Source: Hymenobacter busanensis
GTDB lineage: Bacteria; Bacteroidota; Bacteroidia; Cytophagales; Hymenobacteraceae
Assembly: GCF_008727865.1 (NCBI RefSeq)
Contig: NZ_VTWU01000007.1
Span: forward strand, 62,001-126,000
Length of the DNA stretch: 64,000 bases
Direction of reading: 5' to 3'
The notes under the pieces are model-generated. The model was not told the DNA's origin. It worked only from the letters and a program-made list of their open reading frames with translations, and did not search any database. Shown here one piece after another: positions 16,711 through 24,911 of the stretch. Positions within the stretch are counted from its first letter, which is position 1; every line of letters begins with the position of its first letter. Made by a program: the position numbers and the translations under genes.

Positions 16711-17433
16711 ATGCCCGTACCCGCCCTTATTGCCTTCGACGCCGACGATACCCTGTGGCCCAACCAGCCGCATTTTGACGCCGCCGAAGCCCGCCTCTAC
16801 GCCCTGCTCACGCACTATGCCGACGCCGACACGCTGGCGCAGAACTTCAACGCGGTGCAGCGCGAAAACCTGCCCCTGTTCGGCTACGGCGCCAAGTCGT
16901 TCATGCTTTCCATGATCGAAACGGTTATTCGCCTGACCAACGGGGCCGTAACCGGCGCCGAAATCCAGCAGGTGCTCGACCACGGCAAGCGGCTGCTCGA
17001 CTTTCCCATCGAGCCGCTGCCGCACGCGGCCGAAGTGCTGACCACCCTAAAGGAAAGCGGCGTGCCCCTGATGCTGCTCACTAAAGGCGACCTGTTCGAC
17101 CAGGAAAGCAAGCTGGCCCGTTCCGGCCTCGGTCCGTTTTTCGACCACCTGGAAATCGTGAGCGAGAAAAACGAAGCCACCTACCAGCGCATCCTGCGCC
17201 GCTACGGCGTGCGCCCAGAGGACTTTGTGATGGTCGGTAACTCCCTGAAATCCGACATTCTGCCGGTGGCGCGGCTGGGCGCCCGCGCCGTGCACGTGCC
17301 CTACCACACCACCTGGGTCATGGAGGAAGTGCCCGCCGAGCAGCTCGTGGGTGTTGATTTCGTGACGGTAGATGACTTGAGCCACGTGGTGCAGTACTTG
17401 GCCGGGCTGTCCGGAAGTGAGGCACGGCCTTAA
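16711..17433 (+). CDS. HAD-superfamily hydrolase
   Basis: 240 residues. Motif I is FDADDTLW (Asp10 nucleophile, Asp12), motif II is LLTKG and motif III/IV lies in VMVGNSLKSDILPVARLG. A helical cap lies between motifs I and II (about 20-110). This is a class I HAD phosphatase; the substrate is unknown. Its last 4 bases overlap the convergent LytTR regulator gene. Its own -7 box is close upstream. Confidence 0.9.
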   Translation: MPVPALIAFDADDTLWPNQPHFDAAEARLYALLTHYADADTLAQNFNAVQRENLPLFGYGAKSFMLSMIETVIRLTNGAVTGAEIQQVLDHGKRLLDFPIEPLPHAAEVLTTLKESGVPLMLLTKGDLFDQESKLARSGLGPFFDHLEIVSEKNEATYQRILRRYGVRPEDFVMVGNSLKSDILPVARLGARAVHVPYHTTWVMEEVPAEQLVGVDFVTVDDLSHVVQYLAGLSGSEARP

Positions 17434-18203
17434 CCTTCCAGCCACGCCTTCACGGCCGCCGCTTTCTCGCGGCTCACGATGACGTCCTCACTGGGCGTGG
17501 GCGTGAGGTCGAGCTTGAGCTTGCCGTTGAACCACGGGTGCAGGCGCTGCACGGCGGGCAGCTGGGCCAGGAACTGCCGGTTCAGGCGAAAAAACTGCTG
17601 GGCATCGAGCAGGTGCTCCAGCTGTTCCAGGGTGTAATCGACGAGGTAGCGCTGCCCGGCGTGCGTGGCCAGCGTCACGGTTTCGTTGCGGCTTTGAAAC
17701 CACGCCACGTCGGTTGTCAGCACGGGCAGCAGCTGTTCACCGTGGCGCACCAGGAAGCGCGTTTTGGCGGCGCGCCCGGGCCGGGCAGGCAGGCTGTCGA
17801 GCAGCCGCTCCAGGCGCTGCGCTACTTCGTTGGGCGCGGGAGTAGGGCTGCGCCATTGGCGTAGCTTCTGCAGTGCCGCTTGCAGCTCGGGCAGCTTCAC
17901 GGGTTTGAGCAGGTAGTCCACGCTGTTGGCCTTGAAGGCCCGTAGCGCATAGGCATCGTAGGCGGTGGTGAAGATGACCGGACTGCCGATGATGAGCTGG
18001 TCGAACACGTCGAGGCTCAGCCCGTCGGCGAGGTGAATATCGGCCAGAATGAGGTCGGGCGCGGGATTGGTTTGCAGCCATGCCACCGCCGCGGCCACGG
18101 TATCGAGCTGCGCCACCACCTGCGCGTCGGGCGCGGCTTGGGCCAGCAGCCGCTGCAGGCGCTCGGCGGCAGGGTACTCATCTTCGAGCAGCAACACGTT
18201 CAT
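17430..18203 (-). CDS. LytTR-family response regulator
   Basis: 257 residues. The receiver domain has Glu7/Asp8, phospho-acceptor Asp55 (LILADIHLADG), IFTTAYDAYALRAF and LLKPV. The LytTR domain begins KTRFLVRHGEQLLPVLTTDVAWF and contains FFRLNRQFLAQLPAV. It follows its kinase by 12 bp and is the last gene of an apparent four-gene operon. Confidence 0.92.
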   Translation of the reverse strand: MNVLLLEDEYPAAERLQRLLAQAAPDAQVVAQLDTVAAAVAWLQTNPAPDLILADIHLADGLSLDVFDQLIIGSPVIFTTAYDAYALRAFKANSVDYLLKPVKLPELQAALQKLRQWRSPTPAPNEVAQRLERLLDSLPARPGRAAKTRFLVRHGEQLLPVLTTDVAWFQSRNETVTLATHAGQRYLVDYTLEQLEHLLDAQQFFRLNRQFLAQLPAVQRLHPWFNGKLKLDLTPTPSEDVIVSREKAAAVKAWLEG

Positions 18204-18215
18204 CGGGCTCCGGAA

Positions 18216-19286
18216 TCAAGTAGTTAGCGAATAGGGATTGGCCACAGCGGTGCGCGTACCGGGCAGGGTGGCGGCAGGCAGCAGCGGCAGCTGCACGGCA
18301 AATTCGTGGTCGGATGCGTGTACCTGCACCGGCTGAGCGGGCGCGAGCAGCGCGTACCGCTCGCGAATGTTGCGCAGGCCCAAGCCGGTGCTGGGGTTCA
18401 GGCTAAGGCCGCGGGCGCGGCGGGCGTTGCGCACCCGTAGCCAACCGTCGGCGGTAGCGCCTACCTGCACGTGCAGCGGGTGCTGACGTGAGGCTTCGTT
18501 GTGCTTGAGGGCGTTTTCGATGAGCAGCTGCACGCTCAGCGGCGCTATGTGCTGGTCGAGCAGCGCCGCTGGCACCGCCACGTGCACCTGCAGGTTGTCG
18601 CGCAGCCGGGCTTTTTGCAGCGCCACGTAGGCTTCCACGAAGGCCAGCTCTTCGCGCAGCGGCACGGTGGGCCGCTCGCGGCTCAGCAGCACGTAGCGGT
18701 ACACGTCGGCAAGCTGCTCCACAAACTGTTGCGCGGGCTCGTTGCCGGGTTCGATGAGGGCCGACAGCGTGTTGAGCGTGTTGAAGAGGAAATGCGGGTC
18801 GAGCTGCTGCTGCAGGGCTTCGAGCTGGGCGCGTTCGTGGGCGCGGGCCAACTGCTCGGCGCGGCGCACGTTCAGCGTCCATTGCTCGAAGAAATAGCGG
18901 CTTTCGTACACCAGCAGCACAAACACGGCCGGAATCAGGTTGAACTCAATCTGGCTCAGCAGCCGCCAGGGGCGCAGCGAGAAATACTGCGGCATAGCCA
19001 GTTGCAGCAGCGCCGTCAGGGCCGTGGTGCCCACGGCGGTGTAGAGCACCGTGGCCAGCGCCACCCACCACAGGCGCCGCGCCGTTTGCCGGACATCGGG
19101 GAAGCGTTGGCGTAGCGTGCTCCACAAGGCCAGCGTACCCACCCACAACACCGTAGTGAAGAGCAGGGAAATGCCCCAGCTGACCAAAAAATCGGGCCAC
19201 GAATGCAACTGCTCGGCCCCACTGAGCAGCACGATGAGCAAACTCAGCAGCGGAATACCCAGCAGACGGAAACGACGGTCGTTCAT
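18216..19286 (-). CDS. LytS-type sensor histidine kinase
   Basis: 356 residues. Four transmembrane helices (about 8-130), coiled coil (RRAEQLARAHERAQLEALQQ), then the His_kinase domain with His165 in QLDPHFLFNTLNTLSAL. The ATPase part shows LLIENALKHNEAS and PSTGLGLRNIRERYALL. Paralogue of the kinase near 13.3 kb. The regulator gene follows 12 bp downstream, and the membrane protein gene lies 72 bp upstream in the same direction. Confidence 0.9.
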   Translation of the reverse strand: MNDRRFRLLGIPLLSLLIVLLSGAEQLHSWPDFLVSWGISLLFTTVLWVGTLALWSTLRQRFPDVRQTARRLWWVALATVLYTAVGTTALTALLQLAMPQYFSLRPWRLLSQIEFNLIPAVFVLLVYESRYFFEQWTLNVRRAEQLARAHERAQLEALQQQLDPHFLFNTLNTLSALIEPGNEPAQQFVEQLADVYRYVLLSRERPTVPLREELAFVEAYVALQKARLRDNLQVHVAVPAALLDQHIAPLSVQLLIENALKHNEASRQHPLHVQVGATADGWLRVRNARRARGLSLNPSTGLGLRNIRERYALLAPAQPVQVHASDHEFAVQLPLLPAATLPGTRTAVANPYSLTT

Positions 19287-19358
19287 AGCGCAAAAAGCAA
19301 ACGGGCGCGGGGCCGCAAGCCGCCCCGCGCACCAACGAATCTAGCCGAAGAAACCGGG

Positions 19359-20228
19359 TTAGGCCCGCAGCAGCGGCAAGCCGCTCAGCGCATGCCAGTA
19401 CAGCCAGCCGATGGCACCGGCGTAGAGCCCGGCAAACACCACCACGCCCAGGGTCTGAGCCGCTGGCCGCAGCTGCGGTGCATACCGCGTCAGGAGCCAG
19501 CCTACCAGCGGCAGGGCTTGCAGGGCGTGCAGGCCCAGAAAGTGGGCGGCGCGCAGGTCGCCGTGGCGGGTGCTCCAGCCCAGCAACGGCAGGCCGGGGC
19601 CACCGTCGGCGGCCCCAATGGTGTGGCCCAGGTGCGACACCATGCTGCCGCCCACCGCACTGCCCACCAGAAACAGCCCCAGCCCCAGCCGCATGCCCCA
19701 CACCCACGCCGCCGAACCAAACGGCCGGTACCGCAGCAGGAGTCCCAATGCCCACATTAGCATTAGGGTGTTGATCATGATGAACACGCCCATCAGGCTA
19801 AAGATCATGCCGTCGAGGGCCGAGCCGACGTTGAAATGGGAAGTAGTACCACGAGCCGCTTGTACCACCACCGAGAGGATTTCGACGGCCATACTCACCG
19901 CTACGCCCCAACTCAGCCAGCGTACCTGCCGTTGGGCGGCGGCCGGCAAATCGGCCAGCAGCCACGCCAGCGTCCAGAGGTAGAGCACGCCCGAGGCGCT
20001 GAACTTGGCCGGCTTGATCCACACGTTCAGGCCCGTTACGGTGCGCTCGTCGAAGGGCCAGAGCAGCAGGGCCAGCACCAGCAGGGCCACGTGCAGCCAC
20101 CCCACCCACACCAGCGGCGGGTTGCAGGCGTGCAGGATGCGCAGCCATTCGGGCCGTACCGTAGCGCGCGAAACCGAAGAAGCAGCCGAGGTAGAGACCG
20201 GCGAAGCAAGGTGAAGCGTCGTTTTCAT
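19359..20228 (-). CDS. Polytopic membrane protein of unknown function
   Basis: 289 residues with about eight transmembrane helices. After a 30-residue cytoplasmic leader it has conserved-looking polar patches TVTGLNVWIKPAKFSASGVLYLWT and SHLGHTIGAADGGPGLPLLGWSTRHGDLRAAHFLGLHALQ; the second contains several His and could bind metal or haem. No family is recognised. It lies 57 bp after the ABA4-like gene and before the LytS/LytTR pair, and is probably co-transcribed with them. Confidence 0.7.
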   Translation of the reverse strand: MKTTLHLASPVSTSAASSVSRATVRPEWLRILHACNPPLVWVGWLHVALLVLALLLWPFDERTVTGLNVWIKPAKFSASGVLYLWTLAWLLADLPAAAQRQVRWLSWGVAVSMAVEILSVVVQAARGTTSHFNVGSALDGMIFSLMGVFIMINTLMLMWALGLLLRYRPFGSAAWVWGMRLGLGLFLVGSAVGGSMVSHLGHTIGAADGGPGLPLLGWSTRHGDLRAAHFLGLHALQALPLVGWLLTRYAPQLRPAAQTLGVVVFAGLYAGAIGWLYWHALSGLPLLRA

Positions 20229-20285
20229 GGCAGGGTGAAGGAAGAGGCAAACAAAACCAATAAAGCAAGGCAGCACGAAACAGCC

Positions 20286-20741
20286 CTAAGCTGTTACTGG
20301 CACGGCAGGAGCCGGCCGCAACTGCCGCAAACCGGCGTAGAGCAACAGCCCAAACGGCCCGACCAGAAACGTGAGCAGCAGGGCCGGCAGCAGCAGAATG
20401 CGCGGCAGCCCGCGCCGCTCGGCGTCGCGCACTTCCCAGATGCCCACCAGCAGATCGAAGCACAGGTAGTGCACCCAGCCGGCGGTCAGCGCCCACGGGT
20501 CCCGAAACAAAGCGGCCACATCGCCGAGGGAGTTGAAGCCGCCCTCGGTAGCGTGCGGGCCGAGGTAGTGCACCAGCAGCAGGGCGGCGTACCCGGCGGC
20601 CAGCAGCAGGGGCAGTGCGCCGCTGCGCACCACCTTGCGCGTGACCACCCAGCGCGGCACCACAGCCAGCAGCAGCCACGCGGGCAGCACGGCCGTGTTG
20701 GCCAGCGAAAACAGGAACTCGGGGGTGAGGGAAGCGGCCAT
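20286..20741 (-). CDS. ABA4-like (DUF4281) membrane protein
   Basis: 151 residues with four transmembrane helices. The start LTPEFLFSLANTAVLPAWLLLAVVPRW and the later AGWVHYLCFDLLVGIWEVRDAERRG are the hallmark segments of the ABA4-like family. Plant ABA4 is needed for neoxanthin formation; the bacterial members have no established reaction. Hymenobacter-like bacteria are usually carotenoid-pigmented, so a pigment-related role is possible, but this is inference. A consensus -7 box (TAGTTTTG) lies 26 nt upstream, making this the first gene of the putative operon. Confidence 0.8.
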   Translation of the reverse strand: MAASLTPEFLFSLANTAVLPAWLLLAVVPRWVVTRKVVRSGALPLLLAAGYAALLLVHYLGPHATEGGFNSLGDVAALFRDPWALTAGWVHYLCFDLLVGIWEVRDAERRGLPRILLLPALLLTFLVGPFGLLLYAGLRQLRPAPAVPVTA

Positions 20742-20767
20742 ACCGAAGCTGAGCGAAGAGTGATGCT

Positions 20768-20775
20768 CAAAACTA
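20768..20775 (-). promoter_or_regulatory. Bacteroidota-type -7 box of the ABA4-like/LytSR operon
   Basis: TAGTTTTG on the minus strand matches the consensus exactly and is well placed for the first ATG. No convincing -33 element. Confidence 0.4.
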
Positions 20776-20903
20776 CGCGCGGTTGGCTTCAGGCCCAGGG
20801 GCATGTGTGGTGAAGCGACAAATGGCGCCGGGGAACCAGCCAAGTCCTTGGGTGAACCGCAGCGGCCGAGCTACCGACGCAACCCCAAATCGGGCGGCGG
20901 CTG

Positions 20904-20911
20904 TACCTTTG
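20904..20911 (+). promoter_or_regulatory. Bacteroidota-type -7 box upstream of the outer-membrane protein gene
   Basis: TACCTTTG matches the consensus. The chosen ATG lies about 110 nt downstream, so the mRNA would have a long leader. Confidence 0.35.
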
Positions 20912-21020
20912 GGGCGTGGTAGCTGTTGTAGCGCATTCGGGAACAACCCCTGCCGAGGCCGGCCCCCGCTCGTTGGCGCGCAAATGCTCCAGGGTACTCC
21001 CGTACCGACTGCTATTCGTT

Positions 21021-21728
21021 ATGCTGCCTTTCGTTCGTTGTTTGCTGTTGGTGCTGGCGCTGCTGGGCGCGGCCGGGCTGGCTGTAGCCGAACCCACTAC
21101 GGCACCGCCCGACAGCAGCCGGGTGCGGCAGGCGCACCGGCGCGTCGTATTTCAGTTTGACCAGCGGTATTCGTTGCTGCAGGGCCAAACGGTGGGCATC
21201 AATGGGCTGAAGCTGGGCGTGGAGTGGCGCGGACGGCTGCGCACCGGCCTTGGGCTGTATTTCCTGAGCACCGGCGTGCCCACCAACGCGCCCGTGCCAG
21301 AGTTTATTCCGCCCGGTACCGAAGACAAAGTGCGTTTCCGCTACGCCGCCCTCTACGGCGAGTACGTGGTGGTGGGCACGCCGCGCTGGGAGGTAAGCCT
21401 GCCCGTGCAGGCCGGCCTGGGCCGCTACTACATTCGCTACCAATACCCCGACGGCACCTTCTACCGCACGCCCAAGCGCAATATCTGGCTTATCGAGCCG
21501 ACCATCGGCGGGCACATGCGCGTGTTTCGGTGGGTGGGGCTGGGGGCCGGCGTGGGCTACCGCCAGGCCCTGCTCACCGCCGACAAGCTCGAAGACGACA
21601 TCAGCGGGGTGGTGTTCTACGGCCGCGTGAAGCTGTTTCTGGGCGACTTCATCAAAGTGGTGCGCGGCCACGAGCGGCTGTTTTCGCAGCGCGGCCTGCG
21701 CCGCCGCGACCATCAGCCCCGGCCCTAA
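21021..21728 (+). CDS. Outer-membrane beta-barrel-like protein
   Basis: 235 residues. A signal peptide (1-22, ending GLAVA) is followed by alternating strands rich in Tyr and Gly: RVVFQFDQRYSLL, GLKLGVEWRGRLRTGLGLYFLS, FRYAALYGEYVVVG, VSLPVQAGLGRYYIRYQY and WVGLGAGVGYRQALL. This fits a small outer-membrane barrel of about eight to ten strands. The function is unknown. The first ATG of the open frame (20916) would place 35 residues before the signal peptide and is rejected. Convergent with the next gene, with 10 bp between stops. Confidence 0.7.
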   Translation: MLPFVRCLLLVLALLGAAGLAVAEPTTAPPDSSRVRQAHRRVVFQFDQRYSLLQGQTVGINGLKLGVEWRGRLRTGLGLYFLSTGVPTNAPVPEFIPPGTEDKVRFRYAALYGEYVVVGTPRWEVSLPVQAGLGRYYIRYQYPDGTFYRTPKRNIWLIEPTIGGHMRVFRWVGLGAGVGYRQALLTADKLEDDISGVVFYGRVKLFLGDFIKVVRGHERLFSQRGLRRRDHQPRP

Positions 21729-21738
21729 TCGGGCCCGG

Positions 21739-22146
21739 CTACCGGGTTACGTTCACGCCCGTGGAAGAGCGCACGCGGCGCAGCACGTAGTAGCGGTTGC
21801 CGCTGGGGCCCTGTTTGCTGATGTCGAAGGGGCTGCTTTGCACGCCCTGAATGACTTCCCAGCCCAACGAACCCATGTAATTCAGGGCGCTGATGGGCGT
21901 GGCAAACACCTGCAGCTTGCCCACTTCCAGCTTCGACAGCTCGGGGCCGCCCAGCTTCTCCGGGCCGTAGCCGAAGTCGGCGTACACGTCTTTGCCCACC
22001 ACGCGCACTTCGCAGTACTCATAGCGCACGGCTTCGGGCGAGGGCGTGGCCAGGTTGCGGGTGTTACCCGATTGGGCGTGGGCGCTGGGCGTGGCTACGG
22101 CGACCAGCAGCAACAGCAATAAGAAGGTGGTAGAGGGGTATTTCAT
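21739..22146 (-). CDS. Secreted conserved hypothetical protein
   Basis: 135 residues with a signal peptide (1-24, ending SAHAQ). The mature part reads YEYCEVRVVGKDVYADFGYGPEKLGG and ISALNYMGSLGWEVIQGVQSS, then YYVLRRV. This pattern (a strand with a short glycine-rich middle and a GWEVI turn) recalls small proteins annotated only as hypothetical in Bacteroidota. Probably periplasmic. No partner is evident. Confidence 0.65.
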   Translation of the reverse strand: MKYPSTTFLLLLLLVAVATPSAHAQSGNTRNLATPSPEAVRYEYCEVRVVGKDVYADFGYGPEKLGGPELSKLEVGKLQVFATPISALNYMGSLGWEVIQGVQSSPFDISKQGPSGNRYYVLRRVRSSTGVNVTR

Positions 22147-22183
22147 GAACGGTGGAGTTGGCGCGGAAAGGCGAATAAACGCA

Positions 22184-22217
22184 AAAACGCCGGTTGCGCG
22201 CTGGCAACCGGCGTTTT
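22184..22217 (-). terminator. Terminator of the dipeptidyl-peptidase III gene
   Basis: A perfect 14-bp stem (22184-22197 with 22204-22217), 6-nt loop, flanked by A/T runs, 26 bp beyond the stop of the gene on the minus strand. Confidence 0.75.
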
Positions 22218-22242
22218 ACTGCTTGCGGCAGGTCCGAAGCAC

Positions 22243-24420
22243 TTAGTTCACGTTCGGCAGGAACGAGTACTTGCGGCCGTACTCCAGCATCTGCTGGGCG
22301 AAGTCGGAGGGGTATTCCAGCTTCACGTCCACAATCTTGCCTTCCTGCTCCACGGGCACCAGTTTGGGCTGGATGAAGCCCTGGTAGGGCGCGATGTTGA
22401 GCTTCTGGTAGCGGGCCAGCACCTCCTTGTGCAGCACCGGGTCTACCTTCACGCCGTAGGTTTCGATGAGGTTTTTGGCGGCGTTGTAGTCGCCTTCGCT
22501 CGTCAGGCGCTGGGTTTCGCGCAGCAGCTGGCCAAACAGGCCGCGCAGCTTCTGGTAGTCGTTGATGCGGAAGTAGGTTTTGCCGTCCCGCGTCACCTTC
22601 TCAATCACCTTGTCTTTCTGGCCTTTTTCGTAGGCCCATTTGGCCACCATCTGGCGGTTGCGCATGTGGGCTTCTTCCACGGTTTCGCCCAGCGGCAGGC
22701 GCGTGAGCTGCACCATCAGGCCGTTGCGGATGTAGCTGTCGTACTCGGTCTTGCCCACTTCCAGGCTCGGCATTACGCCAATTTCCACCAGCTTGGGGTC
22801 CATCACGTAGTACAGGGCCACCAGGTCGGCGCGGCCTTCCTCAATGGCCGAGGCGTAGCTTTTCAGGGTTTCTTTGGGCGTGCCCACGCCCGGGTTGATC
22901 TGCCCCGAGGCGTGCCCGATAACCTCGTGCATGTCGGTATGGAGCTTGCCCGCGAGCGAGCTGTACTGGCGGGCACGCTGCTTTTCGGCGTCGTCGAAGG
23001 CAAACTCGTCGAGCGAGCCGCCGGCCGAGGCTTGGTCGTAGGCTTCCACGATGTTGCCCAGGTTCACCGATTTCGAGCCGTGCTCCTTGCGAATCCAGTT
23101 GGCGTTGGGCAGGTTGATGCCGATGGGCGTGGCCGGGGCCGCGTCGCCCGACTCCACCACGGTGGTAATCACCTTGGCCGTGATGCCCACCACGTTTTTC
23201 TTCTTGTGTTGGGCCAGAATGGGCGAGTTGTTCTCAAACCACTGCGCCTGGTCGCCAATGGCCTTGATGCGCTTGGAGGCTTCCAGGTCTTTGAACGACA
23301 CCACCGACTCATAGCTGGCGCGGTAGCCCAGCGGGTCGCCGTACACTTCAATGAAGCCGTTCACCACGTCGGTGCGCGACTTGGTGTCGTGCACCCAGGC
23401 AATGTTGTAGTCGTCCCAGGTTTTCAGGTCGCCGGTGCTGTAAAACTGCACCAGCTTCTGCAGGGCCAGCTTTTGCTCGGGGTTTTCGGCCACGTCCACA
23501 GCCTTGCCCAGCCAGTACACAATCTGGGTGATGCTCTGGCCGTAGAGGCCGCCCACTTTCCAGGGCTGCTCCACAATTTTGCCCGACTTGTCCTTCACCA
23601 GGCGCGAGTTCAGGCCATACGACACCGGCTTGGGGTCCTTCTTGTCGATTTTCTTGGCGTAGTAATCCTCGACTTCCTTCTGGGTGAGGTTCTGGTAGAA
23701 GTTGTTGGCCGAAGTCTTCACCAAATCCTGCCCGGCCTCCTGGTTCACGCGCTTGGCGTCCAGGGTGGGGTCGAAGATGACGGGCGTGATGGTGGCCAGA
23801 AACTGGTCGACCGACTCGCCCGGCAGCAGGGGCAGGGTTTTGCTATCGACCGAGCGCACCAGCGTGGCGAAATACTCGCGCGAGCATTCGGGCACAAACT
23901 TGCGGGTGCTGTAGTGGTGGTGCACGCCGTTGGAAAACCAGAAGCGCTTGGCGTACACGTTGAATTTCTGGGCCTGTTCTACCTGCTGAGTGTTGGAGGT
24001 GCCGGTGCGGCGCTCCTGGTTGGCGTTCCACAGGGCCTCAATGGTGCGGCGCACGCGCAGGTTGTGGCGGTAGTTCTGGTCGTAGCTGATGTCGCGGCCG
24101 CTCAGTGCCGCCTCGTAGAGGTAGTACAGCAGCTCTTTCTGCTTGGGCGCGAGGGTTTCAAAGCCGGGCACCTGGTAGCGCAACACGCGCAGGTCGGCAA
24201 ACTGCTCGCTCACCACTTGGAACGCTTCGGGCGTCGCGGTTTCGGCCGGGGCGGCCATCATTTCGGCGGCCACCGGCGGCTTGGCCTGCACGGTTTCTTT
24301 GGTGAGGGCGCCAGTGGCAGTATCGGTAGCGGTGGTAGTGGCGGCCGAGCCGGCGCAGCCACTGAGGCCCGCGGCCAGCAGCAGAGCGGCGGCAGCCGGG
24401 CGTAACGAAGTAGGGGTCAT
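22243..24420 (-). CDS. Dipeptidyl-peptidase III family lipoprotein (M49)
   Basis: 725 residues. A lipoprotein signal (LLLAAGLSGCAG, Cys22) replaces the cytoplasmic start of the animal enzymes, so the protein is exported and lipid-anchored. The zinc motif HEVIGH spans residues 498-503 and the second motif EEGRAD spans 527-532, matching HExxGH and EECRAE/D of peptidase family M49. M49 enzymes remove dipeptides from the N terminus of oligopeptides. The Cys of EECRAD is Gly here. The reading frame stays open upstream to 24780 through a 21-bp repeat array, but the lipoprotein signal fixes the start at 24420. Confidence 0.9.
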   Translation of the reverse strand: MTPTSLRPAAAALLLAAGLSGCAGSAATTTATDTATGALTKETVQAKPPVAAEMMAAPAETATPEAFQVVSEQFADLRVLRYQVPGFETLAPKQKELLYYLYEAALSGRDISYDQNYRHNLRVRRTIEALWNANQERRTGTSNTQQVEQAQKFNVYAKRFWFSNGVHHHYSTRKFVPECSREYFATLVRSVDSKTLPLLPGESVDQFLATITPVIFDPTLDAKRVNQEAGQDLVKTSANNFYQNLTQKEVEDYYAKKIDKKDPKPVSYGLNSRLVKDKSGKIVEQPWKVGGLYGQSITQIVYWLGKAVDVAENPEQKLALQKLVQFYSTGDLKTWDDYNIAWVHDTKSRTDVVNGFIEVYGDPLGYRASYESVVSFKDLEASKRIKAIGDQAQWFENNSPILAQHKKKNVVGITAKVITTVVESGDAAPATPIGINLPNANWIRKEHGSKSVNLGNIVEAYDQASAGGSLDEFAFDDAEKQRARQYSSLAGKLHTDMHEVIGHASGQINPGVGTPKETLKSYASAIEEGRADLVALYYVMDPKLVEIGVMPSLEVGKTEYDSYIRNGLMVQLTRLPLGETVEEAHMRNRQMVAKWAYEKGQKDKVIEKVTRDGKTYFRINDYQKLRGLFGQLLRETQRLTSEGDYNAAKNLIETYGVKVDPVLHKEVLARYQKLNIAPYQGFIQPKLVPVEQEGKIVDVKLEYPSDFAQQMLEYGRKYSFLPNVN

Positions 24421-24576
24421 CAACGGAAAAGTGAACGTAGAGAAGACAGTGGGGAAGACGCGAAGGTACAAAGCTGCGCCGGTGCACACGGCCCGGCCTT
24501 GCCGACAACGCACATAAATCCTGCGGAGCTGTTTTCGGTACCAATCGGGGTGCTGTTCGGCTGCGTGGTGGTCTGG
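24421..24576. other. Leader region of the dipeptidyl-peptidase gene
   Basis: 156 bp between the gene start and the tandem array. On the minus strand TACCTTCG near 24458-24465 is one base off the -7 consensus. The array pattern decays gradually into this stretch. No gene is supported. Confidence 0.35.
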
Positions 24577-24911
24577 CGCGGGAGCGTCGCAACGATACGC
24601 CGCATCGGTGGAATCCAACTCCGCTGCTTTGCAATGCAAGTCGGGAGCGTTGCAAACAGCTCGGGTATGTCGCAAGCCTGCTCGGGAGCGTCGCAAACCG
24701 GCTCGGGACCGTTTCAAAACACCTCGATGGCGTCGCAAACCGGCTCTGACACGTTTTAAAGCAGCTCGGGAACGTTTCAAGCCGGCTCAGAAGCGTTTCA
24801 AAACCCCTCCGGTACGTTTCAAGGCAGCTCGGAAGCGTTGCAAGCCGACTCCGGACCGTTGCAACGCTACCCGAAACCGTCAGAAAGCCGGTCTAGACGC
24901 TTCTAGGCCAG
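24577..24911. repeat. Degenerate 21-bp tandem array A (about 16 units)
   Basis: Units begin near CTCGG and carry a core CGTTTCAA or CGTTGCAA. Starts at 24660, 24681, 24702, 24723, 24744, 24765, 24786, 24807, 24828, 24849 and 24870 are exactly 21 bp apart. One unit (24640-24659) is 20 bp. Units diverge strongly from each other, yet the period holds. The last, worn unit overlaps the stop codon of menE. Two reading frames stay open across it because 21 is a multiple of three. Confidence 0.85.

Noticed and set aside
22429-24405. 658-codon open frame on the plus strand opposite the dipeptidyl-peptidase III gene
   Set aside because: It is the antisense shadow of a clear M49 peptidase in GC-rich DNA; its translation is low in complexity and matches nothing known.
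24421-24780. Upstream extension of the dipeptidyl-peptidase III gene through the 21-bp array
   Set aside because: The frame is open only because the repeat is a multiple of three; the lipoprotein signal at 24420 defines the start.
24577-24911. CRISPR-like interpretation of the 21-bp arrays
   Set aside because: There are no constant repeats separated by unique spacers and no cas genes; units are contiguous and all diverged.
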